A DNA stretch of 64,000 nt. Source: Coprococcus phoceensis (GTDB lineage Bacteria; Bacillota; Clostridia; Lachnospirales; Lachnospiraceae). The stretch spans positions 186,001-250,000 of the forward strand of contig NZ_FNWC01000006.1 of assembly GCF_900104635.1 (NCBI RefSeq). Reading direction: 5' to 3'. The notes below the pieces were generated by a model. The model made no database searches. It had not been told where the DNA came from and worked only from the letters and a program-made list of their open reading frames with translations. This document shows positions 1 through 6,960 of this stretch, piece after piece; the stretch's first letter is position 1; each line of letters starts with the position of its first letter. Position numbers and translations under genes: made by a program.

Positions 1-1
1 T

Positions 2-232
2 GAATTAACTGCTCGGAAAACAGAAGATCAGGGAAATGAGCAAGATTCGGATAACGGGCAGGATTCGGGGGAAGGACAGAATTCAAACAATGGACAGGAA
101 TCCGGACAAGGAGCAAAATCAGATGCACCAAAGACCGGAGATATGCAGAAAACAGCAGGACTTTTCACAGCAATTATTTTGACTTTGACAGTCGTATTTG
201 GAATTACAAAACGCCGTCGCTATACGTTATAA
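2..232 (+). CDS. C-terminal end of a cell-wall-anchored surface protein (5' truncated by window)
   Basis: Only the last 76 codons are present; the reading frame is open from the first bases to a TAA at 230-232. The visible part is a low-complexity linker rich in Gln, Asn, Gly, Ser and Asp, with runs such as DNGQDSGEGQNSNNGQ. It is followed by a sorting-type motif APKTGD, a hydrophobic segment of about 16 residues (LFTAIILTLTVVFGI) and a basic tail KRRRYTL. This layout is the sortase signal of Gram-positive surface proteins, with APKTG in place of LPxTG, so the protein is inferred to be covalently attached to peptidoglycan. The functional domain lies upstream of the window and cannot be named. 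Confidence 0.8.
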   Translation, partial: ELTARKTEDQGNEQDSDNGQDSGEGQNSNNGQESGQGAKSDAPKTGDMQKTAGLFTAIILTLTVVFGITKRRRYTL

Positions 233-277
233 AACGAGAGTTTCTTTTGAAAATTCAAAACAAAGGAGAAGGCGAAA

Positions 278-2329
278 ATGGGAGAAATTTATATGAACCG
301 GGAGCTTTCCTGGCTAAAATTCAACGAAAGAGTACTGGAAGAAGCAGAAAATGAGTCCGTTCCACTATGTGAGAGAATGACATTTGTCTCTATTTTTGAG
401 AGCAATCTGGACGAATTTTTTATGGTAAGAGTCGGGTCTTTGAGAGACCAGATGCTTATCAGCAGTAAATGGAAAGACAATAAGACAAATATGACTGCAC
501 AGGAGCAGATTCATGCAATTTTTCGAGAAGTAAAGAAGCTTAACAAAAGAAAAGATAAAATATACAGCAAGCTGATGACAGAAGTAGAACAGTTTGGAAT
601 CTGCCTGATTGATTTCCAGATGGCGCGTGAAGAAGAACAGCAGTATTTGGAAAAGTATTTTGAGACAGAGATTGCGCCGTTGATTTCACCTACCGTAGTC
701 GGAAAACGCCAGCCATTCCCATTTTTGCGCAACAAGGAAATCTACGCGGTTGTTGTATTGGAGACAAGAAACGGAAAGGAACGTCTTGGAATTATTCCAT
801 GCACAAATAATATGCTGGAGCGTATGATTGAGCTGCCGTTTGGACAGGGAAGATATATGCTGTCAGAAGATTTGATTTTACACTTTATGGCAAAAGTATT
901 TAAAGGTTACAAGATCAAAGGAAAGTCTCTCATTCGAGTGATTCGAAATGCGGACATTGATGCAGATGCACTTTATGACGAAGATTTGGATTACCGTGAA
1001 TTTATGGTAGAATTAATGAAAGAACGAAAAAAACTTTCTCCGGTACGACTGAGTCTTTCGCGTGAGATGGACGGAAATGTAGTGCATGCATTGTGTAAAT
1101 ATCTGGATATGGATACAGACAGTGTATTTCGTGAAGAGTCACCGCTGGATATGACGTTTATCTCTGAAATTGAGGACCTCCTCAGAAAGAATTCGGAAAT
1201 GTTCTATGAAAAGCGAGTTCCGCAGAAAACACCTGATATCAAAGACGGAATCAGCATTATTGAACAGATCAAAGAAGAAGATAAGATGTTATCCTACCCG
1301 TATGAATCTATTCGTCCATTTTTGAATCTGCTCGTAGAAGCGGCGGAAGATGAAAATGTAGTTTCGATTAAAATGACCTTATATCGACTTGCGAAACAAA
1401 GTAAAATCATAGAGGCGTTATGCGAGGCGGCAGAAAACGGAAAAGAAGTAGTTGTATTGGTAGAGCTTCGGGCAAGATTTGATGAGGAAAATAATATTGA
1501 GTGGTCTAGAATGCTTGAAAAGGCAGGATGTCAGGTAATATATGGTCTGGAAAATTATAAAGTACATTCAAAGCTTTGCCTGATTACCCGCAAGGCAGAA
1601 GGAAAGATCGAGTATATTACGCAAATCGGAACCGGTAACTATAATGAAAAAACATCCAGATTATATACGGATTTGTCTTTAATGACAGCAAATGTGGATA
1701 TTGGTCTGGAGGCAGCGGGAATCTTTCAGGCACTGTCAAAAGGGGAAGTGGTGAAAGAGACAAAACATCTTTTAGTTGCTCCCAAATGTCTGCAGTCAAA
1801 AGTCATTGAGATGATTGAGGAAGAAATCATACGTGCAAAAAGTGGAGAAGATGCATATATAGGATTAAAACTGAATTCTCTCACCGATAAAAAAATTATG
1901 GATAAGTTAGTGGAAGCTTCCTGCGCAGGAGTGAACATTGAGATGGTAGTGAGAGGAATCTGCTGTCTGATTCCGCAAGTTGCAGGTAAGACAGAAAATA
2001 TCCGTGTACTTAGCATTGTCGGGAGGTTTTTGGAACATTCCCGCATCTATATATTTGGAGTTGGAGAAAGACGAAGATATTACATTGGTTCCGCTGATTT
2101 TATGACGAGAAATACAGTGAAAAGAGTGGAGGTTGCCGCTCCAGTCTATCAGGAGAATCTAAAAGAACGACTTCAGGAATTGTTTGATATTTTGCTGCAT
2201 GATAATCAGAAAGCAAGATGGGAAGATAAAGATGGTTGTTATCACATGCGGGTGAATGAAGAAAAACCAGTCAATGCTCAGGAAGTATTGTACCAGATGG
2301 CATATGACAGAATTACAGAAAAAATATAA
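278..2329 (+). CDS. ppk1: Polyphosphate kinase 1
   Basis: 683 residues, normal for PPK1, which reversibly transfers the gamma phosphate of ATP to inorganic polyphosphate. The N-terminal domain starts with the typical NRELSWLKFNERVLEEA and continues with SIFESNLDEFFMVRVGSL. The catalytic C-terminal half resembles phospholipase D: the NYKVHSKLCLI segment (around residue 430) carries the histidine expected to be autophosphorylated, and a second HSRIYIFG segment lies near residue 590. The ATG at 278 follows the Shine-Dalgarno AAGGAGAAGG. The gene stands alone between the surface-protein end and a convergent terminator at 2334. Polyphosphate acts in phosphate storage and stress tolerance; no phosphate-regulon operator was recognised. 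Confidence 0.96.
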   Translation: MGEIYMNRELSWLKFNERVLEEAENESVPLCERMTFVSIFESNLDEFFMVRVGSLRDQMLISSKWKDNKTNMTAQEQIHAIFREVKKLNKRKDKIYSKLMTEVEQFGICLIDFQMAREEEQQYLEKYFETEIAPLISPTVVGKRQPFPFLRNKEIYAVVVLETRNGKERLGIIPCTNNMLERMIELPFGQGRYMLSEDLILHFMAKVFKGYKIKGKSLIRVIRNADIDADALYDEDLDYREFMVELMKERKKLSPVRLSLSREMDGNVVHALCKYLDMDTDSVFREESPLDMTFISEIEDLLRKNSEMFYEKRVPQKTPDIKDGISIIEQIKEEDKMLSYPYESIRPFLNLLVEAAEDENVVSIKMTLYRLAKQSKIIEALCEAAENGKEVVVLVELRARFDEENNIEWSRMLEKAGCQVIYGLENYKVHSKLCLITRKAEGKIEYITQIGTGNYNEKTSRLYTDLSLMTANVDIGLEAAGIFQALSKGEVVKETKHLLVAPKCLQSKVIEMIEEEIIRAKSGEDAYIGLKLNSLTDKKIMDKLVEASCAGVNIEMVVRGICCLIPQVAGKTENIRVLSIVGRFLEHSRIYIFGVGERRRYYIGSADFMTRNTVKRVEVAAPVYQENLKERLQELFDILLHDNQKARWEDKDGCYHMRVNEEKPVNAQEVLYQMAYDRITEKI

Positions 2330-2333
2330 AGTA

Positions 2334-2367
2334 AAAGGAGCCTGACCACAAGCTGGTCGGCTCCTTT
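2334..2367. terminator. Convergent intrinsic terminator between ppk1 and rubrerythrin
   Basis: AAAGGAGCC (2334-2342) pairs with GGCTCCTTT (2359-2367), and GACCA pairs with TGGTC inside it. The hairpin is A-rich on one side and T-rich on the other, so it can end transcription from both convergent genes. Confidence 0.85.
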
Positions 2368-2393
2368 GTAAATGCTCGTAAGAAGCATTCAAA

Positions 2394-2936
2394 TTAACCA
2401 AAATATCTGTTAAGAAGTCCTTCGAAAGCTTTTCCGTGACGAGCTTCGTCTCTAGCCATCTCGTGAACTGTATCGTGAATAGCATCTAAGTTAGCAGCTT
2501 TTGCACGTTTTGCAAGATCAAATTTTCCTGCTGTAGCGCCGTTCTCAGCTTCTACTCTCATCTCAAGGTTCTTCTTTGTGCTGTCAGTTACAACTTCACC
2601 TAATAATTCAGCGAATTTAGCAGCGTGTTCTGCTTCTTCCCAAGCAGCTTTTTCCCAGTATAATCCGATCTCTGGGTATCCTTCTCTGTGAGCTACTCTA
2701 GCCATTGCAAGGTACATACCAACTTCTGAACATTCTCCTTCGAAGTTTGCTCTTAAGTCAGCTAAAATATCTTCGCTAACGCCCTGTGCAACACCAACTA
2801 CGTGCTCAGCAGCCCATTCTCTTTCTCCTGTCATTTCTTTAAATTTATCAGCTCCTACATGGCACTGTGGACATTCTGCTGGAGCAGCTTCTCCTTCATA
2901 AACATAACCGCATACTGTACATACAAATTTTTTCAT
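2394..2936 (-). CDS. rbr: Reverse-type rubrerythrin
   Basis: 180 residues. The rubredoxin-like domain is N-terminal: CTVCGY near residue 7 and CPQCH near residue 22 give the four iron-binding cysteines. The diiron ferritin-like domain follows, with the ligand motifs EEAEH and DEARH. This order is the reverse of classical rubrerythrin and matches the reverse rubrerythrins of clostridia, which reduce hydrogen peroxide and oxygen with electrons from NADH:rubredoxin reductase. The protein is cytoplasmic. A promoter (TTGACA at 3031-3026, 17-bp spacer, TAAATT at 3008-3003) is followed at once by a palindromic operator at 2978-3002 that also occurs in front of perR, so PerR control is inferred. Confidence 0.93.
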   Translation of the reverse strand: MKKFVCTVCGYVYEGEAAPAECPQCHVGADKFKEMTGEREWAAEHVVGVAQGVSEDILADLRANFEGECSEVGMYLAMARVAHREGYPEIGLYWEKAAWEEAEHAAKFAELLGEVVTDSTKKNLEMRVEAENGATAGKFDLAKRAKAANLDAIHDTVHEMARDEARHGKAFEGLLNRYFG

Positions 2937-2977
2937 TTTAAAACTCTCCTTTTCTGTTAATAATATTTTTTATCATC

Positions 2978-3002
2978 AATATTAGTAATAGTTACTGATA
3001 TT
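2978..3002. promoter_or_regulatory. PerR/Fur-type operator of rubrerythrin
   Basis: A 25-bp inverted repeat, AATATTAGTAA / TTACTGATATT around a central TAG, with one mismatch between arms. It abuts the -10 box (3003-3008, minus strand) and would cover the transcription start. Its core TAGTAATAGTTACT recurs at 3462-3475 in front of perR. Confidence 0.75.
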
Positions 3003-3031
3003 AATTTATCATAATCAAATGAAAATGTCAA
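3003..3031 (-). promoter_or_regulatory. Sigma-A promoter of rubrerythrin
   Basis: Read on the minus strand: TTGACA (3031-3026), 17-bp spacer, TAAATT (3008-3003). Confidence 0.75.
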
Positions 3032-3046
3032 TCCTTATTTTGAATT

Positions 3047-3436
3047 TTATTGTTTTTTAACACATTCATTACATGTCCCGTAGAACATCATAGAGTGGTT
3101 CTCGATAATACCATCAAAATTCTTGCCGGCAGTCTCATTAATGAAATCCATCTGTTCGATATCAAGATCCATGACTCTGCCACAACAAGTACAACAAAAA
3201 TGATAATGTGGAATTGTTCTTCCATCAAATCGATCTCCGCCATTGGGAGTAGGTATCTTTATAGCATCTCCAATCTCTGCCAGCAGATTCAGATTGCGAT
3301 ATACTGTGCCCAGGCTGATGTTCGGAAACTCTTTCCTTACATTTAAATAGACAGTATCTGCTGTTGGATGTTCAGTTGTGCTATTCAGATAGTCTTTGAT
3401 GGACTCTCGCTGGCGGCTGTATTTTAAAGTTGCCAA
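3047..3436 (-). CDS. perR: Fur-family peroxide-responsive repressor (PerR-like)
   Basis: 129 residues. The N-terminal winged helix includes HPTADTVYLNVRKEFPNISL and GTVYRNLNLL, typical of the Fur family. The C-terminal dimerisation domain has HYHFCCTCCGRV and a final CNEC, giving the two CxxC pairs of the structural zinc site. Position beside rubrerythrin and a shared operator favour PerR over Fur; the regulatory-metal ligands were not checked residue by residue. The start is TTG at 3436-3434: a strong GGAGGA lies 7 bases upstream, no ATG is available, and an in-frame stop lies just above. The operator at 3457-3480 suggests autorepression. Confidence 0.88.
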   Translation of the reverse strand: MATLKYSRQRESIKDYLNSTTEHPTADTVYLNVRKEFPNISLGTVYRNLNLLAEIGDAIKIPTPNGGDRFDGRTIPHYHFCCTCCGRVMDLDIEQMDFINETAGKNFDGIIENHSMMFYGTCNECVKKQ

Positions 3437-3456
3437 TGGGAATCCTCCTTTCAGTC

Positions 3457-3480
3457 AATAATAGTAATAGTTACTATATT
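3457..3480. promoter_or_regulatory. PerR/Fur-type operator of perR
   Basis: Palindrome TAGTAA-TAG-TTACTA at 3462-3476 with AT-rich extensions. It lies directly downstream of the perR -10 box and shares its core with the operator at 2978-3002. Confidence 0.75.
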
Positions 3481-3481
3481 T

Positions 3482-3510
3482 ATAATATTAAAAAAGTGAA
3501 ATTTTGTCAA
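3482..3510 (-). promoter_or_regulatory. Sigma-A promoter of perR
   Basis: Minus strand: TTGACA (3510-3505), 17-bp spacer, TATTAT (3487-3482). Confidence 0.75.
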
Positions 3511-3551
3511 TACAGAAAATAAAATTCACAATAAAAACACAGTATACACGG

Positions 3552-3580
3552 TTGACAGTAAGATGTTACGTTGATATAAT
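3552..3580 (+). promoter_or_regulatory. Consensus sigma-A promoter of the NlpC/P60 gene
   Basis: TTGACA (3552-3557), 17-bp spacer, TATAAT (3575-3580): both boxes and the spacing are perfect. Confidence 0.9.
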
Positions 3581-3642
3581 ACCAATGTAACATATTTAAC
3601 ATTTTTGTAACAATTAAGAAAAATATAGTAGGAGGACAATTT

Positions 3643-4581
3643 ATGTATTCTAAATTCCTGAAAAAAGGAATCGCTTTAGGAGTATTGACAAGTGCAGTCT
3701 TAATACCGAACGATAAAGTTCTTGCAGCCGAAGCAAAAAATGCGGAGGGGGTAAGTACTGTAAATATAAATAAAGGATATTTGGCAAATGCTACAGCTGA
3801 GATTGAACGATACGTAGAAACTGAACTGAAAAATGTGTACGAAGACATGGCATTTACACAGGTGGAAGAGGGAAGTTATTTATTTGTAAGAACAGAACCA
3901 TCTCAGGACAGTGAATGGGTTGGTAAGCTCTATGAAGCGGACGCAGCAAAAGTAATCGGTCCGGTGGGAGAATGGACACAGATTGAATCCGGCAATGTAA
4001 CCGGTTATGTGAAAACAGAATATATTTTGACAGGGGAGTCAGCAGAAGAAAAAGCAAAAGCAATTGTAGCAGAGAAGAAACCGGAAGTAGATGTAGAGAC
4101 ATTGGATGAAGCGAAAGCAGAAGAGCTTGCGGCAGAGTGTTTTTCTTATGCAGAGTCAAAAGAAGAGGAAGCGGCAAGACTTGCAGAGGAAGCAGCGAAA
4201 GCAGAAGAAGAGGCTAAGGCGGCAGAAGCGGAAACAGTGGGAAATGGACAGGCTGTTGTGGACTATGCAATGCAGTTTGTAGGAAATCCATATGTATGGG
4301 GAGGTACAAGCCTGACAAATGGAGCGGATTGCTCTGGATTTGTTCAGTCAGTATATGCTAATTTTGGAGTTAGCATGCCACGTACATCAAGTGCCATGAG
4401 AAGTGCGGGAACAGAAGTAAGCTACAGCGAGGCTGTTCCGGGAGATGTAATCTGTTATGAGGGGCATGTAGGAATTTATATAGGAAATGGTCAGATTGTA
4501 AATGCGATTGATGAAGCGCATGGAATTGGTGTATCTTCAGCAACATATACAAACATTATCACTGTCAGAAGACTTCTGTAA
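3643..4581 (+). CDS. Secreted SH3 - NlpC/P60 peptidoglycan endopeptidase
   Basis: 312 residues. A signal peptide (positive start, then GIALGVLTSAVLIP, cleavage after VLAA near residue 28) sends it outside. An SH3-type domain follows at about residues 75-130 (LFVRTEPSQDSEWVGKLYEA). Next comes a highly charged Ala/Glu helical linker with a run EEAARLAEEAAKAEEEAKAA. The C-terminal NlpC/P60 domain (about 200-312) has the catalytic Cys in GADCSGFVQ and the His in EGHVGIYIG. Such enzymes cut gamma-D-Glu-diamino acid stem-peptide bonds during wall growth. TAGGAGGA precedes the ATG. It is a single-gene unit with its own consensus promoter and terminator. Confidence 0.93.
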   Translation: MYSKFLKKGIALGVLTSAVLIPNDKVLAAEAKNAEGVSTVNINKGYLANATAEIERYVETELKNVYEDMAFTQVEEGSYLFVRTEPSQDSEWVGKLYEADAAKVIGPVGEWTQIESGNVTGYVKTEYILTGESAEEKAKAIVAEKKPEVDVETLDEAKAEELAAECFSYAESKEEEAARLAEEAAKAEEEAKAAEAETVGNGQAVVDYAMQFVGNPYVWGGTSLTNGADCSGFVQSVYANFGVSMPRTSSAMRSAGTEVSYSEAVPGDVICYEGHVGIYIGNGQIVNAIDEAHGIGVSSATYTNIITVRRLL

Positions 4582-4600
4582 TAGTTCAGAAATTATAAGG

Positions 4601-4632
4601 AAAACCTCAGGAATTGTCTTGAGGTTTTTTTT
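4601..4632 (+). terminator. Intrinsic terminator of the NlpC/P60 gene
   Basis: AAAACCTCA (4601-4609) pairs with TGAGGTTTT (4620-4628), followed by more T. Confidence 0.9.
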
Positions 4633-4719
4633 GTGCCAGAACACATAAGAAAAATAGCGTGTACAAAATGCACAAAAATGTCGAAATGTGAAAAAAAATG
4701 AAAAAAATTAAAAATACAC

Positions 4720-4816
4720 TTATCCACATGAAAAATTGGAAAAAACACAATAAATAGTAGTTTTCCTCAAAGTTATCCACATTATCCACACTAAAGGGCG
4801 TGGAAAGTGTGGATTA
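4720..4816. other. Cluster of DnaA boxes in an AT-rich gap
   Basis: Three perfect TTATCCACA boxes at 4720-4728, 4773-4781 and 4782-4790, the last two directly abutting. A reverse-orientation near-match TGTGGATTA lies at 4808-4816. The surrounding gap (4633-5030) is very AT-rich and otherwise holds only the promoter region of the next gene. Confidence 0.7.
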
Positions 4817-4916
4817 TTATTGTGAAAAAAAGAACAAGCGTTTTGTAGAGAAATAATAAAAAAATTATTTTGTCGAAAAAACGGAGAAAAAATGTTGACT
4901 TTTAAGTAATCTCAAT

Positions 4917-4938
4917 TTGTATACAATTGTATATACAA
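4917..4938. promoter_or_regulatory. Two abutting palindromes upstream of the DUF1858 gene
   Basis: TTGTATACAA (4917-4926) and TTGTATATACAA (4927-4938) are both perfect palindromes placed end to end, about 30 bp upstream of the -35 box at 4967. They look like operator half-sites of a regulator that cannot be named from sequence. Confidence 0.5.
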
Positions 4939-4966
4939 TTGAGAAACTTTTGAAATGTTTAAGAGA

Positions 4967-4995
4967 TTGATAATTTATAAAAATGGTATTATAAT
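4967..4995 (+). promoter_or_regulatory. Sigma-A promoter of the DUF1858 gene
   Basis: TTGATA (4967-4972), 17-bp spacer, TATAAT (4990-4995), 35 bases before the start codon. Confidence 0.8.
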
Positions 4996-5030
4996 AGGTA
5001 AAGTAAAAATTATAGAAGGAGGAATCTCAA

Positions 5031-5234
5031 ATGACTGTACAAGTTTCAAAAGAAATGACAATTGGTGAAATTCTTGCAATTAATCCTATGGTGGCACCGA
5101 TTTTAATGGAAATTGGTATGCACTGTCTCGGATGCCCATCTGCACAGGGAGAATCTCTGGAAGAAGCAGCAATGGTACACGGTATTGACGTAGAATTATT
5201 AGTTGAAAAGATTAATGCAGCAATTAATGCATAA
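5031..5234 (+). CDS. DUF1858 / hybrid-cluster-associated redox disulfide domain protein
   Basis: 67 residues, a complete single-domain protein. It has the family pattern [29 protein letters not shown], broken here only for length, with the CxxC pair in HCLGCP near residues 32-37. Families of this type often occur beside hybrid cluster (prismane) proteins and may act as small thiol or metal-relay proteins; the exact reaction is not known. AGAAGGAGG lies upstream of the ATG. It is a single-gene unit with a good promoter, paired palindromes upstream and a strong terminator. No hybrid cluster protein gene is in the window. Confidence 0.85.
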   Translation: MTVQVSKEMTIGEILAINPMVAPILMEIGMHCLGCPSAQGESLEEAAMVHGIDVELLVEKINAAINA

Positions 5235-5236
5235 AG

Positions 5237-5279
5237 AAAAAATGGGAAGAGAGTATTTGAACTCTCTTCCCATTTTTTT
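5237..5279. terminator. Strong bidirectional terminator between DUF1858 gene and mecA
   Basis: Stem of about 17 bp: AAAAATGGGAAGAGAGT (from 5238) pairs with ACTCTCTTCCCATTTTT (from 5261) around a 6-base loop. It is flanked by A and T runs, so it works on both strands. The mecA stop codon lies at its edge. Confidence 0.92.
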
Positions 5280-6015
5280 AAATTACTGCCAACTGTTGAA
5301 CTGCATTGTTGGCTATAAATACTTCACAGTGCTCTTCCAAATATGCAAGTGTTGCTCCGGAAGCACGTTCTAAGGATCCATATTCAGATAACATGTTACA
5401 AATCTTATTGTATTCATTAGTTGTATGCTCAGACTGTGTGAGCGCTAAGATGAATACATTGTTTGAAGTATCTTTATATAATGTGTTGGAACCAAAGTAC
5501 ATTGCCTTTAGCAAATGAGCAGCATGGATGACGCTGTCCATATTCGAGAATGAAAAAAGGCGAATTGCCGGATTTTTTGCTTCTTTTATCTCTTCTTTTT
5601 TCGCTTCCGCCATTTTAGCCGGAGGTTCGGATACCGCTTCTTTTACTTTATTTATCAAATCTAAAATATCTTCTGCGCCTTCCAGTTTATCTAATACATT
5701 TCGCTTTCTGCTGTCTAAATCAGCCGGAGAAGGAGCGAATTTTGAAAATCTTGTATCAAGTTCTTCCGGATCTTCTACCTTTGTGATAATGAGTACAATA
5801 GAATCGGAAGATGTAGGAATTGCCTCTATCATCAAAGGGATATCTTCTGCTTCGAAACCAAATTCAGCAGCAGCCTGTTGCATCATATCGTGGAAAAGTG
5901 ATTTTGCCTTTTCAGTTCCATAAGCCAATTCGCTGAGTTTTAATTCGCGGTCAGCTAAATCAGCTTGTGTAAGAGTACAGCGTATTTGATTATCGTTAAT
6001 TTTTTCAATCTTCAT
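5278..6015 (-). CDS. mecA: Adaptor protein MecA
   Basis: 245 residues from the ATG at 6015-6013. MecA adaptors deliver substrates to the ClpC-ClpP protease; in Bacillus they control ComK. The N-terminal substrate-binding part starts MKIEKINDNQIRCTLTQADL as in the family. It is followed by an acidic linker (about residues 80-150) and the C-terminal ClpC-binding domain starting near IRLFSFSNMDSVIHAAH. A GTG three codons upstream (6024) is possible, but AGGAAG is correctly spaced for the ATG at 6015. The 3' end runs into the shared terminator with the DUF1858 gene. Confidence 0.92.
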   Translation of the reverse strand: MKIEKINDNQIRCTLTQADLADRELKLSELAYGTEKAKSLFHDMMQQAAAEFGFEAEDIPLMIEAIPTSSDSIVLIITKVEDPEELDTRFSKFAPSPADLDSRKRNVLDKLEGAEDILDLINKVKEAVSEPPAKMAEAKKEEIKEAKNPAIRLFSFSNMDSVIHAAHLLKAMYFGSNTLYKDTSNNVFILALTQSEHTTNEYNKICNMLSEYGSLERASGATLAYLEEHCEVFIANNAVQQLAVI

Positions 6016-6097
6016 AATGATCACTTCCTATTCATAAATAGATCTGCTTACTTTTTATTAGTATAAACAAAAACAAAAAATATGTAAAGAGAATTTT

Positions 6098-6141
6098 GTG
6101 TGGAAAAGTATGTGGATATCTTGTGGAAAATCCGTGGATAA
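6098..6141. other. Second, degenerate DnaA-box-like cluster
   Basis: TGTGTGGAAAA around 6098, TGTGGATAT at 6111-6119, TTGTGGAAA at 6121-6129 and CGTGGATAA at 6133-6141. Each is one or two bases from TGTGGATAA and all lie in the same orientation. They sit in the 5' gap of mecA, about 1.3 kb from the perfect cluster. Confidence 0.45.
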
Positions 6142-6213
6142 GTATAGTATGGATAAAGAAAAGCTTGAAATTACAAGGTAAATCTTTACAATTAGATATA
6201 AACAAAATAGTGC

Positions 6214-6243
6214 TTGCAAGTAATAAATGAAAATGATTATAAT
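6214..6243 (+). promoter_or_regulatory. Promoter of a short transcription unit
   Basis: TTGCAA (6214-6219), 18-bp spacer, TATAAT (6238-6243). Confidence 0.6.
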
Positions 6244-6262
6244 TTTATTACAAGAAGATAGT

Positions 6263-6334
6263 ATGTCGGGCGGCTATGTTTACAATGTAAGGAGGGACGT
6301 ATTATCGAAGGCAGGATTCTTAACTTCTCAATAA
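6263..6334 (+). CDS. Possible 23-residue peptide ending in a terminator hairpin
   Basis: ATG at 6263 opens 23 codons (begins MSGGYVYNVRRD, ends GFLTSQ) and stops with TAA at 6332-6334. The stop lies in the descending arm of the hairpin GATTCTTA (6315-6322) / TAAGAATC (6332-6339), which is followed by TTTT. With the promoter at 6214 this forms a transcription unit of about 95 bases. The ribosome-binding site is weak, so this may be a small RNA or leader rather than a gene. The rest of the gap, 6344-6620, shows nothing recognisable. Confidence 0.3.
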   Translation: MSGGYVYNVRRDVLSKAGFLTSQ

Positions 6335-6343
6335 GAATCTTTT
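6315..6343 (+). terminator. Terminator-like hairpin of the short unit
   Basis: GATTCTTA / TAAGAATC with a 9-base loop and TTTT after the stem. Confidence 0.55.
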
Positions 6344-6620
6344 CGTAAAAATAATCTTTTAAGAAATAATCTGAAAAAGTCTAATTTGTTTAAATCAAAC
6401 ACATTTCAATAGCGAATCAACAATACATATCACAGGATTTAATCGAATCAGAAAACCAAAACAAGCAACGTATAAAATAAACAAAAAAAGAAATTCTAAA
6501 GAGAAAACCTATCTTCTTGTCAGCAAAAACATTTCCATAAGATATATCACAGAACCTCAAGGAATAGTGGAATGTCAGATGCCATAGTTGCCAATTGTAA
6601 AAATTATGGAGGAGCGGAAC

Positions 6621-6836
6621 ATGGAAGAGAGAGAACTATATAAAGATTTGTATGCGGAGTTAGAAAAATACGAGAATCGAGGTGTCAGCATACGGTTGAA
6701 CAATCAGCCGGCAAGTCCTATGCAGATTGTTACGGCACATATGGTAAAAGAGGAAAATGCCTATATGAGAGATTACGTCTGGGATGATAAGGGAGACGTT
6801 AAAGAAATCGTATTTCACAGTATCAGCAACAGTTAA
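6621..6836 (+). CDS. Small conserved-looking protein of unknown function
   Basis: 71 residues, not recognised. The ATG at 6621 is preceded by GGAGGAGC at good distance; a TTG at 6588 in the same frame has no such site. The protein is acidic and soluble, with an N-terminal helical stretch (MEERELYKDLYAELEKYENR) and a beta-rich second half (GDVKEIVFHSIS). There is no signal peptide, cysteine motif or membrane segment. It lies alone between the gap downstream of mecA and a GH18-type envelope gene. Confidence 0.65.
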   Translation: MEERELYKDLYAELEKYENRGVSIRLNNQPASPMQIVTAHMVKEENAYMRDYVWDDKGDVKEIVFHSISNS

Positions 6837-6932
6837 GAAAGACGCACAGATACCCCTCTTGCGAAGACAATTAGATTGTTTATATTTGCGGAAATTGTCG
6901 AAATAGTTGATGACGTGTACAAAAAATATTGT

Positions 6933-6938
6933 TATAAT
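6933..6938 (+). promoter_or_regulatory. Extended -10 promoter of the GH18-type gene
   Basis: TGTTATAAT (6930-6938) is an extended -10 element; the TTGATG at 6907 is too far away (20-bp spacer) to be an ideal -35 box. Confidence 0.55.
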
Positions 6939-6960
6939 AGGTTCAAGTAGGAGGTGTAGC

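Noticed and set aside
3586..3611. Two TGTAAC sequences before the NlpC/P60 gene as a WalR site
   Set aside because: The two copies are separated by 14 bases, not the 5 of the WalR consensus.
4633..5030. Chromosomal replication origin
   Set aside because: DnaA boxes and AT-richness fit, but no dnaA, dnaN, rpmH or gyrase genes are near; kept only as a DnaA-box cluster.
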